DNA from: Vesta saturnalis
Lineage: Eukaryota > Arthropoda > Insecta > Coleoptera > Lampyridae
Assembly: GCA_036346205.1 (NCBI GenBank)
Contig: JARFJB010001167.1
Span: 1,521,001 to 1,585,000 of the forward strand
Reading direction: 5' to 3'
DNA length: 64,000 nt
Shown here: positions 11,500 to 23,400 of the stretch, piece by piece
Numbering within the stretch: the first letter of the stretch is position 1
Layout of the letters: each line of letters opens with the position of its first letter
Program-made: the position numbers and the translations under genes
The notes under the pieces: model-generated
Databases searched by the model: none
What the model was told of the DNA's origin: nothing
Seen by the model: the letters and a program-made list of their open reading frames with translations, nothing else

Positions 11500-12480
11500 A
11501 AACTTAAGTTTGATTAAAGATTTTTTTTTATTTTTGCGTTTTTTCGTTAATCATTAATAATATAATATAAAATTTTTTAATATTAATTTGTTAGTTTTTT
11601 TTTTATTTTTATTTTATTTATTAATTTTAATTTTCTCTTAATTATTTATCTTTTAAATTATTTGTTTTAATTAGTTTATTTATTAATTTTATTAATTTAA
11701 ATAAAAATTTATTAAACTAAAACCAAAATTTATTTTAAAAATTTTTGATGTTATTAATATTAAAATCAAAAAATAAATTTTTTATTAAATTTATATTTTA
11801 AAATTTTAAATTGATAAATTTTAAAAATAAATTTTTTTGGTTAATAATAAATTTTGTTATTAAAAAAATTGCAATTTGATAATTAATCAGCTCAACATAA
11901 ACAAAATAAAGAGTGACTTTCCTTCAAAAAATTAAAAAATTTTTGTTTTTGGACTTTTATTGGTTAAAATAAAAATCATACGAGAAAATTATTTCATTAA
12001 ATTTATTTATTTATTAATTTTTTTGGTTTTATTTTTTAATAAATATGATAAAGATAACTTTTTTATATAATAATGATCAGATAAGAAGAATCTTTATAGG
12101 TTTTCAAAATCAAATTTTAAAATACCAAAAAAAGCTAAAAAATTATTAATTAGAAATTCATATCATTAAATTATGAGTTCTAAAACAAAAATTTTTAAAC
12201 TAAAAATTTCAGAGATGTAATAAATTTATAATATTAAAAATAAAAAAATCAAAATTTAATTAAATTCTATATATAAAATCTAATAATTACTTAAGAATTT
12301 TTTTCTAAAATTATTTTTAAGATTTTTTAAATTAAATTTATGATATTTTATTTTATTTTTTTTTTAATTTATTTTATAATTAAAAAATTTTTTTTTAATT
12401 TAAATAAAAAAGGATTTAAAATTAAATTTTTTTAAATTTGAATTAAGAATGATAATTAATTTTACTATAATTTGGTTTAA
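11500..12480. other. Extreme AT-rich tract (~1 kb)
   Basis: Almost only A and T in mixed runs, unlike its neighbours. No ORF. I looked for mitochondrial rRNA or protein signatures and recognised none. It separates the sequence at about 11460-11495 from 12481, which are close together in copy B, so it may be an insertion or expansion within copy A. Confidence 0.6.
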
Positions 12481-13350
12481 TATATATATATATAATATAT
12501 ATTAAACAAAATTATACGCTTACCTTTAGAAGTGTTTTTCATTTAGCTGTACCATACGTTGAACTGAAATATTTTTATACAACTGTCACATGTAGTCTCA
12601 CTGATCATTAACTAATTTAGAAAGTAATACACAAAACCTGATTACTGCTACTGTATTTAGCAATTATGTTGTACTCATTTACTTCAAAACACTTACAAAT
12701 ATCTTAAAAATTTTGCTAACACACACAGACTCACACAACATATGTACTTCGTTATATGGATTTTTACCAGTTGAGATTAATTGAGATTAATAGCAACTAA
12801 ACGATTTAAAGTTTCTAATCTGAAATAAGAATGACGTAATCTAATTTATTGAAATTTCATAGAGCAGTTTTATGAGACATTATTATTACATGGACACGAG
12901 GTTATCCTAAATTAACTGGTTACAACACGGCTCTGAAATGCTGACACTTTCAAATCTTTCAGCTTCTTCTCAGAAACTGTACCGTATTCATTTCTTTCAA
13001 TTTTATCTGCATTCTGTTTCGAGACTGTAGTACGTTTTCAATACATAAACAGAATCTTCAATACTGTGATGCCTGTAGCAGCAAAACACGTTAGCTAGCT
13101 AATTTCACCTCTACATTATTTTACACGCAAGCCTGATTATCATAAATACATCTGTCAAAAGCTCATTAAACATAACTTCACGGACTGGGCATAGCAAGCA
13201 GCGTTTCCAATTATGGCTTTTTAGTCAACACAATATTGCCTACAACTACATACAATCGACTATCATTGCTTTAGCACGAGGAGCAAACGAAAACACGCAC
13301 GCAAGTACGCACGCACGCAATAACGCACGCACGCCGCGCACGCACGCAAG

Positions 13351-13389
<39 letters not shown>

Positions 13390-13407
13390 ACATGCACACA
13401 CACACAC

Positions 13408-13444
<37 letters not shown>

Positions 13445-13804
13445 CACACACACACACAAGCACACAGCACAGCACACACACACACACACACAAACACACA
13501 CACGAGCGCGCGGAAACACGCAAACGCAAAAACACACCAACAAAAACACGCACACACGAAAACACGCTAACGCGAAAACACGTAAACGAAAAAAACGACT
13601 GGGCATAGCAAGCAGCGTTTCCAATTATGGCTTTAGTCAACACAATATTGCCTACAACTACATACAATCGACTATCATTGCTTTAGCACGAGGACAAACG
13701 AAAACACGCACGCAAGTACGCACGCACGCACACGCAAGTACCAAGCACGTGCGCACGCACGCATGCACGCACGCACGCACGCACACACACGCGCGCACGC
13801 ACAC

Positions 13805-13845
<41 letters not shown>

Positions 13846-13860
13846 ACACACACACACACA

Positions 13861-13899
<39 letters not shown>

Positions 13900-14812
13900 C
13901 CACACCCACACTCACACGCACACACACAAGCACACGCACACGCACGCACACACAGCGCAAACACGCAAACACAAAACACACCAACACAAAAACACGCAAA
14001 CACGAAAACACGCTAACGCGAAAACACGTAAACACGCAAAACGAAAAACACACACGAAAACACAACACGGAAACACGCTAAAGAGAACACGCAACACAAA
14101 ACACACAAACGAAAAAAACGCTATATTAAAACACGCATACAAATGCGGAAACACGTAAAAAGTAAACATGCAAATGAAACACACAAACGAAATCACGGAG
14201 CGAAAAACACGCTAACGCGAAAACTCGTAAAGTTGCAAACATGAATCAAGGGAGCACCGTTAGGAAAAACAAGTTTATTGACAAAATTGAATGAAAGCTT
14301 AGCGTTTGAAAATATATATTTTATTTAATAACAACCTTCATAGGTCTTCTTCTTCTTCTTGAACCGTCATTCGTCGCTATCATCATCATCATTGTTTTGA
14401 GATTCGCCCTTCTCCTCTACCTCATCGCTTTCTTCCTCTTCTGTGAATGATCACCATCACCCTGGATGTGAGATACATTCAGCTCATCCACGTCATCGCT
14501 TCCATCATTATCTTGAACGGTTATGTTCTAATAGTTTATTAACAAGTCAGTAAAATCTCTAATGTCCGCTGATGTTGGCTCATAAAAGAGAATACATCAT
14601 AATAATTTCATTCGATGACAGTTACACTTTAAAGAGCAACACACGAGAAACGAGAACGCTGCTAGCCTTGGGCCTTGTGGCTCACGTCAATGTTCGGTAG
14701 AATCGGTTATCTTCGAGGAAGTTTGAAGTATTGACCTAACCACACTCTAATATCTTCCCTAGGGCATGTTTATAAATCTAAACGCCTTTTTATGGCTAAG
14801 GTATTTATCCTA
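12481..14812 (-). repeat. Gene-like repeat unit, copy A (minus strand)
   Basis: Collinear with copy B at 39420-41705. In minus-strand order it holds: the 5' region with exon 1 (about 14800-14340), the AC/ACGC minisatellite block (14250-13250), an internal coding-like segment (about 13070-12890), and the short exon with its splice donor (about 12530). The exon-1 frame is destroyed: a 3-4 base loss right after the start region (about 14585) gives an early stop. The internal segment is also frameshifted. An internal 414 bp tandem duplication is present (see 13183-14250). Confidence 0.7.
13183..14250. repeat. AC/ACGC/ACGAAA minisatellite, with 414 bp tandem duplication
   Basis: A ~95 bp head (GACTGGGCATAGCAAGCAGC ... 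CTTTAGCACGAGG) is followed by (ACGC)n, (AC)n and an irregular unit resembling ACACGAAAACACGCTAACGCG. The whole head-plus-tail starts at 13183 and again at 13597, so it was tandemly duplicated within copy A. Long open frames here are translation artefacts of the repeat. Confidence 0.9.
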
Positions 14813-15833
14813 AAAATATCTGCGTGTGTGTGCGCTGTATGTATGTGTGTGCGTCTGTGTGTGTGCGCGGTGTATTGCGCGTGTGCGTGCGTGTGCTGTG
14901 TGCGTATGTACGTGCGTGCGTGCGCTTGCGTGTGTGCGTGCGTGCGAATGCGTGTAGTGCGTACTTGTTCGTGCGTGCATACTTTGCGTGTTTTCGTTTG
15001 ACCTTGTGCTAAAGCAATGATAGTCGATTGTATGTAGTGTAGGCATATTGTGTTGACTAAAAGCCATAATTGAAACGCTGTTGCTATGTCCAGTCCGTGG
15101 AGTTATGTTTAATTAGCTTTTGACAGATGTATTTATGATAAGGTAATGCTGTAAAATAATACAGAGGTTAAATTAGCTAGTAACGTGTTTTGTTACACGC
15201 ATCACAGTATTGAAGATTCTGATTATGTATTAGAAAACGTAACAGTCTCGAACAGAATGCAGATAAAATTGAAAGAAATGAATACGGTACAGCTTCTAGA
15301 AGGAGCTGAAAGATTTGGAAGATCAGCATTTCCAGAGCCGTGTTGAAACCAGTTAATTTAGATAACCTCGCGTCCATGTAATAATAATGTCTTAAAACTG
15401 TTAAGTATTAGCTGCTTTATAGTTGTTACAATATAATCGTTCAAGGTGAAGACGATGAGGGAATGTATCTCAAAATCTCGATGATGGTCATGCGCTAATG
15501 AAATTTCAATAAATTAGATTACGTCACTTATTTCAGATTAGAAACTTTAAATCGTTTAGTTAACATTGCTATTAATCTAACTAGTAAAATCCATATAGCA
15601 AGTACATTGGTGTGTGTTGTTGTGTGTTACAAAATTTTAAGATATTTGTAATGTTTTGAAGTAAAATAAGTACAACATAATTTAACTGAGTGAGTAATCA
15701 GGTTTTGTATTACTTATTAAATTAGTTAATGATCAGTGAGACTACATGTGGACACTTGTATAAAAATATTTCAGTTCAACGTATGGTACAGCAAATAAAA
15801 AATTTCTAAAGGTAAGCGTATAATTTTGTTTAT

Positions 15834-15894
<61 letters not shown>

Positions 15895-16130
15895 TACCTA
15901 TATTGCTATATAAAATGTCTATAAAGATTTTAAATGTATTATAATTTATAGGATGACGTCATAAAATCAGATCTACAATAACGTTCGTATTCATGATTTT
16001 AATTGTATTATGTTAATTCACGTAATAATAAAACCATTAAAACCTTTTGCCTTTTATTTCCATTATATCAGTTTGATATTCTTAAAAACATGTTAATTTA
16101 ATTTAACTCTATGTTATATTCAAGCAATTA
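14813..16130 (+). repeat. Gene-like repeat unit, inverted partial copy A' (plus strand)
   Basis: Reverse complement of copy A from the minisatellite onward; it lacks exon 1. It contains the TG/GTGC tail (14820-14990) and the ~95 bp head inverted (15000-15100). Next is the coding-like segment HHSIEDS-YVLENV (about 15205-15245). A short exon at 15775-15811 has a TTTCAG acceptor and a GGTAAGCG donor, and a terminal exon starts at 15952 with AATAAA at 16027-16032. Copies A and A' form a head-to-head inverted duplication with its centre near 14812. Confidence 0.7.
15836..15891. repeat. (TA)n microsatellite
   Basis: Uninterrupted TA dinucleotides lying in the presumed intron between the last two exon-like blocks of copy A'. 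Confidence 0.95.
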
Positions 16131-16789
16131 TTATTTAGTATTTTTAAGTGGGTTTATAATAGTTAACGAACACGTTTCTATGAAACAATTTTGTGTGTGT
16201 GTATGTAATTGAACCTGCAAATAAATCAGATATAATTTTCCGAATGTATAGGTGGTGTCTGTTTAAAGAGAATCTGCAGACCTTGATACAAGTCCTGTCT
16301 TACAAGTGCTCCTTATTAGAATACAATTTTGTATGTCGGGCGAAGGCCTACAGTGTAAGATGAAGTTATTAATTGTCTTATAAGGTTAGGGTTCCCATAC
16401 CATCTCCAGCCAGAGGGCGAAGGCCGAGAACAAGTTGAAGCCCTAACGTGTCTTACAAGAACCTCCTTATTAGAAATACAACGTATAAATAAATTTCGTA
16501 TAGATAAAAGATCATCCGAACTACAATAGCATATGACCATTTTAAAACAATAGGATCGAAATTTTAATAATAATATCTTATTCTAATTATGCAATTTCCA
16601 ACATTGTATGCGTGCGTTTGCCTAACCTCCAGGGTACTGCAATTAATACGACCAAAAGGACCTGAATTAGATGACCATCAAAATAACCCTAAGACCAACC
16701 CCTAGACCAACCGAAGTCCAAGACCAGCTTACATCTGCCCTCACGTGAGCAGTACAAAATTACTGTCAAAAAGTTTTAATACAACAAAA
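16131..16789. other. No gene; short internal direct repeat
   Basis: A 30-40 bp block, GTCTTACAAG-(G/A)-CTCCTTATTAGAA, occurs at about 16293-16325 and again at about 16449-16480. Nothing else was recognised. Confidence 0.5.
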
Positions 16790-17160
16790 ATAATCAATGG
16801 GTGAAAAGGTTGAAACCATAGGTGAAAATACAGTTCACACGTGGGCGTATAAAAATAATTAGTTGACTGAAAAAACGTCACCCAGCCCCATAAGACCAAC
16901 GCCTGGATCAAGCATGTCAAGATAAATAAATACAGCCTTCACATGAGCTGTCATAAAATAGGTGAAAAACACGTCCTACACGTGTGTGTAAAAAGTAATT
17001 AAGGATGAAAAACGCCTTCGAAACGAAACCATAAAAATAAGGTGAAAAACGTCCTAACGTGAGTGAATAAAACAAATAATTAAGGGTTGAAAAGGCCTTG
17101 AAAAGAAACCATAAAATAATGGTGGAAAATATGGTCTCCACGTGGGCATCTTGTGACGTC
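16790..17160. repeat. Degenerate tandem repeat, ~65-75 bp unit
   Basis: About four imperfect units with the landmarks AACCATAAAATA, GGTGAAAAACGTCC, CACGTG and AATAATTAAGGGTTGAAAA. No coding potential. Confidence 0.65.
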
Positions 17161-17199
17161 AAAATCCAAGATGGCGACGACAAGTGTCTGTGTTCTACT

Positions 17200-17286
17200 T
17201 ATCATTTATGAATCGAAATAAATTACATTTTTTTAGAATTAGAATATTTAATTTATACATGAAACGTGTAATTGATTAAAATTCTA
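17200..17286. repeat. Direct repeat with 10831-10931, right copy
   Basis: See the left copy. Here it lies just upstream of PLE copy 2. Confidence 0.75.
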
Positions 17287-17626
17287 TACAGTTAATTATT
17301 AATACACATATAATTCAGATGTGTAATATACTCATAAAAGAATGTATTCGTTTAATAAAAAGGAATTTAAGTTGTGTGTATAAAACTTTCAACTTAACTT
17401 TGATTTTATATACATGGATGGTTAACCAATAGATACTACTTAAAAGAATCCTTAAATCTGATTGCATACATAAAAATATTTTGATATGCATAAAATCACT
17501 GTATCCCTATATAATAATGAAAAAATATCGAAATAGTTACAAAAGTACGTAATGTTAATGCTGCCTCACAATTTTATTGAAGGATACATAATTGTATTAT
17601 ATAATACATGTTGTGTTTAAAATTAT

Positions 17627-19675
17627 ATGAATTATCCTGATAAAAATCTTTTATATTCACATTTAGAAATTTCATCTATTTTGAATAAAGAAGATTGGGA
17701 TAAAATTGATTCTATAACGTTTAAATCTATGGAAATAAATTTTGACATCTCATGTCAACGTCAAAAAGAAAAATTTAATAAATTATACAAACAACAAAAT
17801 AATAGACCATCTATTGATTGTAGAAAAACAGTTATAAACCTTTCTGATAATGTTGTTTCAGATTATGCTATTCAAGCGCTTTCTAAAGGAGGAAATTTTG
17901 CGATAACACCAAGAGTAATACCTTTTGAAGATATAATTTCCAACATCGAAAACTCCATTAGATTATTACCTTTTGATGCTGCTAATGAAGTTAGATATAA
18001 CACCGTTAACATATTACGTAAAACAAAACCTCCAAAGAGCAACTTATCCTTTCGTCAACGACATGCTTTACTTGATCTTAAACACTTAAACGCAATGAAA
18101 GTATTATAATATTAAAATCAGATAAAGGTAATGCAACTATTATATTAAATATTAACGATTATAACATTAAGATAAAACAGTTGTTGGAACCAGAAACTTA
18201 TCCTGAAATATCAAAAGATCCGACAAAGAGTTTCATTTAAAAAATAAAGAGCTGATTAAATTATCATCTGTTCCTGAAGAAATAAAAAAGAAACTAACTA
18301 ACTCTGAAGCTATTTCACCAAAACTATATGGTTTACCAAAAATTCATAAACCTAATATTCCTTTAAGGCCTATTGTTAGTGCAATTGGTTCTCCTACATA
18401 TCACCTTGCAAAACATCTTACATTGTTATTACAACCTCATATAGGAAAAACACTCCATTACATTAAAAATTCTGCCGACTTTGTTGAAAAAATGCATAGT
18501 TTCAAAATTGAAGAGGGTGATATAATGGTTAGTTTTGATGTTATTTCACTTTTACAAAAGTACCTCTAAAAGAAAACATAGATCATCTTTTCCAAAGGAC
18601 ATAACCATTCTTTTCAGCACTGTCTTACTACAACTTATTTTCAGTGGAATAGTAAATTTTATGAACAGATTGAAGGTGTAGCAATGGGTAGTCCCTTAGT
18701 CCTGTTATAGCTAATTTTATATGGAAAAATTTGAAACATTAACGTTACAAAATACACCTAAAAACCTTCAGTTTGGTATAGATATGTAGATGACACATTT
18801 GTTATTTGGAGACATGGAGAAGAAGCACTGCATGAGTTTTTGGTTTTATAAATGGTATACATCCTAGTATTCAGTTTACCATGGAAAAAGAAACTAATGG
18901 AAGTTTACCATTTCTTGACATATTAATATCTAAAATAATAATTCACTATCTTTTAAGGTTTACAGAAAGCCGACACACACTGATAGATACCTTCATAAAT
19001 TATCCAACCACCATCCACGTCAAAAATTAGTGTAATTAAATCTTTAGTAGATCGAGCAAAACGAATTTGTGACCCTGAATTTTTGAATGATGAATATAAA
19101 TATTTAAGAAAATCCTTACAAGATAATGGATATTCACTTACAGATATTAATAATGTTATTACACCTTCTAGGCGTAACCTTAAAGAAAACCAGTTCTTAA
19201 TGTTGGTACTGCTTTTCTTCCTTTTATAGCTAATGTTACAAATAGAATTGAAAAATCCTAATCAAATATGGCATTAGGACTATTTTTAAACCTACAAGAA
19301 AAATTAAAGAACATTTAAGATCACCTAAAGATGTATCAAACCCTTTATCATCTTCCGGAGTGTATAAGTTATCTTGTTCATGTGGAAAAGTATACATCGG
19401 GACCACAAAACGTAGCTTTGATACAAGACGCAAAGAACATATGAGATTTTGTAGATTGGGTCAACCAGAGAGGTCTGCTGTGGCTGACCATGCCCTGAAT
19501 AATCTAAATCATGACATTCAATTTGACAATATGAAAATATTGTCAAGACAAACCCATTATTATGTTCGTTTGCAACGTGAAGCTATTGAAATATATAAAC
19601 ACCGAATAATTTTAATAGACAAGAAGAAAATCTCCGTTTAAATAGGTTTTGGCATCTTATAATTAAAAAGAGCAT
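17627..19675 (+). pseudogene. PLE reverse transcriptase / GIY-YIG polyprotein, broken
   Basis: Retroelement polyprotein: a PLE-type RT that primes on nicked chromosomal DNA, fused to a GIY-YIG nuclease. 17627-18109 (160 aa, starts MNYPDKNLLYSH) is the N-terminal region. An 8-base duplication near 18085 (CTTAAA repeated) breaks the frame. Further single-base losses affect the SFDVISLF block (about 18550) and the region after GVAMGSP (about 18700). YVDDTFVIW (about 18785), the KPTHTD block (about 18968) and the VDRAKRICDPEF block follow. The nuclease frame 19360-19641 holds VYKLSCSCGKVYIGTTKRSF and DTRRKEHM, with the motif intact, and loses frame at about 19605. Several frameshifts make the whole inactive. 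Confidence 0.85.
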
Positions 19676-20276
19676 AATGATACGCCTTGATTTTAATTTG
19701 TTTTCAACTTTTGGTATGTCTAGGTTTTTGCTGTGTTTTTCCTAGACCTTGAAGCAAATGCTTTATCAATTATATGTTAAATTTCCACAGCACTATAATT
19801 TAACATAAGTAGTTGAAATTAAATTGAAATTAAAAATTACAAAGAACGTTCTGCATTGTGCTTTTCATTGTTAATAACACTTCCAATTATTGATAAAGAT
19901 ATCTCTTTGTTAGATTTAACTGGGTTATTTTTTGATGTAATGTTTGGATTTGTGAATGCTTCTATCATTTTAAAATTGAAGTTTTTCACAACTTTACACT
20001 TACATCATAACTCAATTAAATTTTGTTAAATGTGTTTTTTGGCTGGCAAATTTCATTGTTAGCTTTCGTCGTAGAGAGTGTTCTGGTTTGTTATCTTTAA
20101 GACAGTTTAACAATATTTAATTTTAATGACCTAGTTATTCTTTACTACAATTTTATAGTTGGCTTATACGTTTCTCAAACTGTTATATTAATAGCAGGCT
20201 TATGTTTATGTTTGAATTTTTCAAATTTGACAAAATTGTTTACTACATCTTTAACAATTTTTAACATACATTGCTA

Positions 20277-20307
20277 CTGACGAAGATAACTGTAAGTGTT
20301 ATCGAAA
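20277..20307 (+). ncRNA. Hammerhead-ribozyme-like core, PLE family 1 (copy 2)
   Basis: CTGACGA at 20277-20283, one A, GATAAC, a 7-base loop TGTAAGT, GTTATC (a perfect 6 bp stem II), then GAAACGT from 20304. CUGANGA + stem II + GAAA is the conserved hammerhead core, and hammerhead motifs are documented in PLE terminal regions. I could not identify a convincing stem I or cleavage site, so only the core is claimed. Confidence 0.5.
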
Positions 20308-20370
20308 CGTTTAGATTGTATAATTTAAAGTACACCATTAAAAAATCTCAAAAAGATAAGTATTTTATTA

Positions 20371-21029
20371 TCCTGATTGTTATATTTTATCTTACATTTT
20401 CAAATGATCTAAAAAAATAGTAATATGAATTAACATTAATAAAGCTCATTCATACTTACACAACTGTAGATTTACATTTTTTTTACAGTCTAAAAACAAA
20501 TTGTAATTTGATTTAGAAATTTAGAGTAATAAAACATAATTTCATCATAATTGTTTTGTATTTGGTCTAATTAAAGATATACGATTTTTTACTGAATGTT
20601 CAAATTTTATGCTTTCTGAATATGTTAGATTTTATAGAAGAATACATAAATGGGTATTAATATATCAAAACAATTAGGTCTTCAAATTCTAATAATTAAT
20701 TTGATTTCTATTTCCTATTTTACATTTTCGCAGGTCTTCAAATGATCTAAAAAGAAATAGTAGTTTAATTTAATATTAAGAGAAAGTACTCATACTTACG
20801 TAACTGTTATGGATAAGTATATTTTAAAAATTAATATTATTGAAACGTATGAATACATTTTTGGAGATATTTCAATGATCTATAAATAAATAGTTTTATA
20901 GTGTTATTTTACTTTAATTTATATTTTTCTTTTAAATTAATCTCAAAGTCAAAAAGTGGATTCCAAAATAATAATAGCAAGAAACAACTAATTAAGAAAT
21001 AAATAAAAATAAACTACATACGAAACCTT
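20371..21029. repeat. AT-rich, diverged direct repeat, no gene
   Basis: A block with TTTTACATTTTC, TCAAATGATCTAAAAA(G)AAATAGTA and TCATACTTACACAACTGT occurs at about 20390-20470 and about 20725-20815. A weaker third trace lies near 20875. No ORF of note. Confidence 0.5.
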
Positions 21030-21100
21030 ACGTACTGCCTCGGTGGCATAAAGCTAAGCGTGTTTACCTTTCGTCCAGGAAACGCGGACAAAATAGCCGT
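21030..21100 (+). other. Possible tRNA-derived SINE head
   Basis: CTCGGTGGCATAAAGCTAAGCG resembles the D-arm/A-box region of tRNA-derived SINEs. CCTTTCGTCCAGGAAACGCG follows at the expected anticodon-arm distance, but the B box is poor. The following ~400 bp (to about 21440) could be the body. Confidence 0.25.
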
Positions 21101-23400
21101 TTTTTTATAAGTGGAGAATCTGAAACATGGTTTTCTTTATGGATAGAAGGTAAAACAGTAGATCCCATGTTGATATGATGTTCGACACGTTAAAGATCCC
21201 TTGCTGGAGATGGAATTCTCTTAGTTAAGGCAAAGTTCTTGTAATGGTAGTGCTAACAGTTGATGCGCACAGAGATGCTTTGGAATCCGGTATTCCTAGA
21301 TCTTGGCTCACAATACATGCTACGCCTCTGGTTCTGAATATTTCCCGCCGTTGAAAAGATGTCTGCTGCAGATCGTGGACAACGCTGCCTTTCTGCTATG
21401 AACATCTTTCTGCTTGAAAGTCTCGAAAATGTTCGTTTCCAAGTCACTAAAGGTATTTAAATAATTATGACCATACGGAATGTCGATAGGGAAAACTGCA
21501 AACAAAGCGTACTTTATAAAACCAGTGATTTTGTCATTTATTAATAGAGGAATTTTAAGGATAGTTGGATCTATTATTGGTTTTTAATTCTTATCACTTT
21601 GTTTTATGTGTGTGTGTGTCCATTTTGTTGAATTTTATGACTTTGGCACTTTTTTCAAGACTGCTCATTAAATTAAGTTTCACGGTTAACATAACCTTCT
21701 CCAGAATCCTATTTATTAATTAGTTTAGGATCCCGGTTTAGTCGTAATTGGATTGACTTTTGCATAAACTGTAGATCAAGTATATAATGAGCTGTGGCGT
21801 TTGGTTTATTAATCAAGCAAAATGTAGGAATCTTACTATCTCTCTCGTATGAAGCACGATACTAGTCTGATCAAAACTCTTTTGAATAGCGTTTTAGATC
21901 AATTTCTTACACCTCTGTACGTGGGAAGGCCTGTGTTTGACCACAAACAGAATGTTTGATTTGGATCACGTTTTCTGACTTAGCTTAATAACGCTATTGA
22001 TAAAAATTGTTGTTTTTTTGGGGCTAGTAATTTGATGGATTTAATATGAATTTTCCAAACAGAGAATACATAGGAAGCTTCACTTTGAAAGACAAAGATT
22101 GATGTCTGAAGATACTAGGTAAGTCTTCCTCTTGGGTGGGCAAGTGCCAAACTGTAATGATTATTCCTCAAACTAAACGGAATTTTTTGAATCGATAAAG
22201 ATAACTGTTTAGTTCTACAAGTATATGTGGTTGAAATAGGGGAGGAAGAGCTAGCACCGCATGTAGTACGTAAACCGCTTGCGTACGAGAGCAACCTTAT
22301 TGCGTTATGATGACTTTCAATTTGCGGCAATCCACGTACATGTACGCTATGTAATTTTGTTATTACCTACACAAAAGTAGCCAATGATCCATTACTTTGA
22401 AATATAGAAAGAACGTGCCGCATATGGAGCTTGCTCTTTCTCTGTAGCAAAGGTGGCGGAAGCAGCTAGTTGAGCTGCACAATTTTTGACTAGATCTAAT
22501 CTTCTGTTTTGCTAGGATGGAGGTTGTTCGTACTTGAATTGATTATTGTTATTTCAGCTGTGTCGGAAGTGAATCAATCGCACCTGAGATCTTAGAACAA
22601 ACATTTGTTGGAGTACTCCTCCAGCATGTCTCAGTTGACTTTCATTTTATAGCAAAGATTGTGGTAAATCGTTAAGCTGTACGATTTTGACCCGTTCTGT
22701 CTTTTGGTTCGTAACAACGGAGTTGCTTATGCTGGTACTGATGATTGCTCCAGCTTCAGCATTTTCGAGTAGGGAATTGGAAAATTCCTATGCTAAAAGT
22801 CTTAAAGCTCCAGACTGTCGCGAATCGCTTGCGAGATTAGCTGCGCGAAGATTCACTTCATCAGCGATTAGGATAAAGGTTGATTAATTTCCTAGCACTT
22901 TAATCGGTTGCACCAGTAAGGATGGAAGGAAGCGGCCGTTCCAATTTCTTTCCACTTTTTTCATGGAATTCTAGTTAGTCAGTGCATTTATACGCTGCCA
23001 GAATTCTAGTTAGTCAGTGCATTTATACGCTGCCAGAAAGACGCAGAACATCGCTAGATTTATTCAATCTCGTGAAAGTGGCAAATAATTCTTTCTCATG
23101 TGCCATCATCGACTGATTCCAAGACCTGATCATGAGTGTGATTTCAAGGTTAATTACTAGTTATTTCTCCCGTCTCAAAAATTCTAGCAATCCAAACGTG
23201 TCAAAATCTTGTTTACTCACTAGAATGCATCCAAATTTCGTGTGAAAAAGCTGGAAAGACTAGTGCATAATCTTGGAGAAAGAAAAGTAAAAACAGGTGA
23301 ACATCATTGTATTAAAGTGCTGAAAACAGGTTTTAGTCAGTCACCCGGAAAGCTCAAACTACTTTCATTATAACACATAACATATTTGAGTACAGTCTTA
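21101..23400. other. No gene recognised
   Basis: Slightly less AT-rich than its surroundings. Open frames at 21253-21505 and 22115-22330 (minus) and 22687-22887 (plus) are 60-74 codons long, carry no motif I recognise, and are not called as genes. The region could be a decayed repeat. Confidence 0.45.
22966..23035. repeat. Exact 35 bp tandem duplication
   Basis: The 35-base unit starting GAATTCTAGTTAGTCAGTGC occurs at 22966-23000 and is repeated without change at 23001-23035. Confidence 0.97.

Larger units (their letters stand above)
17560..20370 (+). mobile_element. Penelope-like element family 1, copy 2
   Basis: The most complete plus-strand copy. It has the N-terminal region (from 17627), an RT (about 18120-18960), a linker, GIY-YIG (19355-19675) and a ~690 bp 3' UTR ending AAAAAGATAAGTATTTTATT at 20370. 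The 5' boundary is uncertain. No inverted 5' partial copy is visible, unlike copies 1 and 3. Confidence 0.88.

Noticed and set aside
11520..12480. Nuclear copy of mitochondrial DNA
   Set aside because: Base composition fits, but no conserved rRNA or protein motif could be recognised.
13246..14196. Open frames up to 229 codons in the AC/ACGC block
   Set aside because: Translation of simple repeats; frames exist on both strands and follow the repeat, not a gene.
20240..20262. AATTGTT/AACAATT hairpin as stem I of the hammerhead
   Set aside because: It does not abut the CTGACGA block and leaves no cleavage site in the proper place.
22687..22887. Secreted small protein (hydrophobic start MTRSVFWFVTTELLMLVLMI)
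   Set aside because: The signal-like start is not supported by a convincing mature region, neighbours or splice sites; likely chance in decayed repeat DNA.
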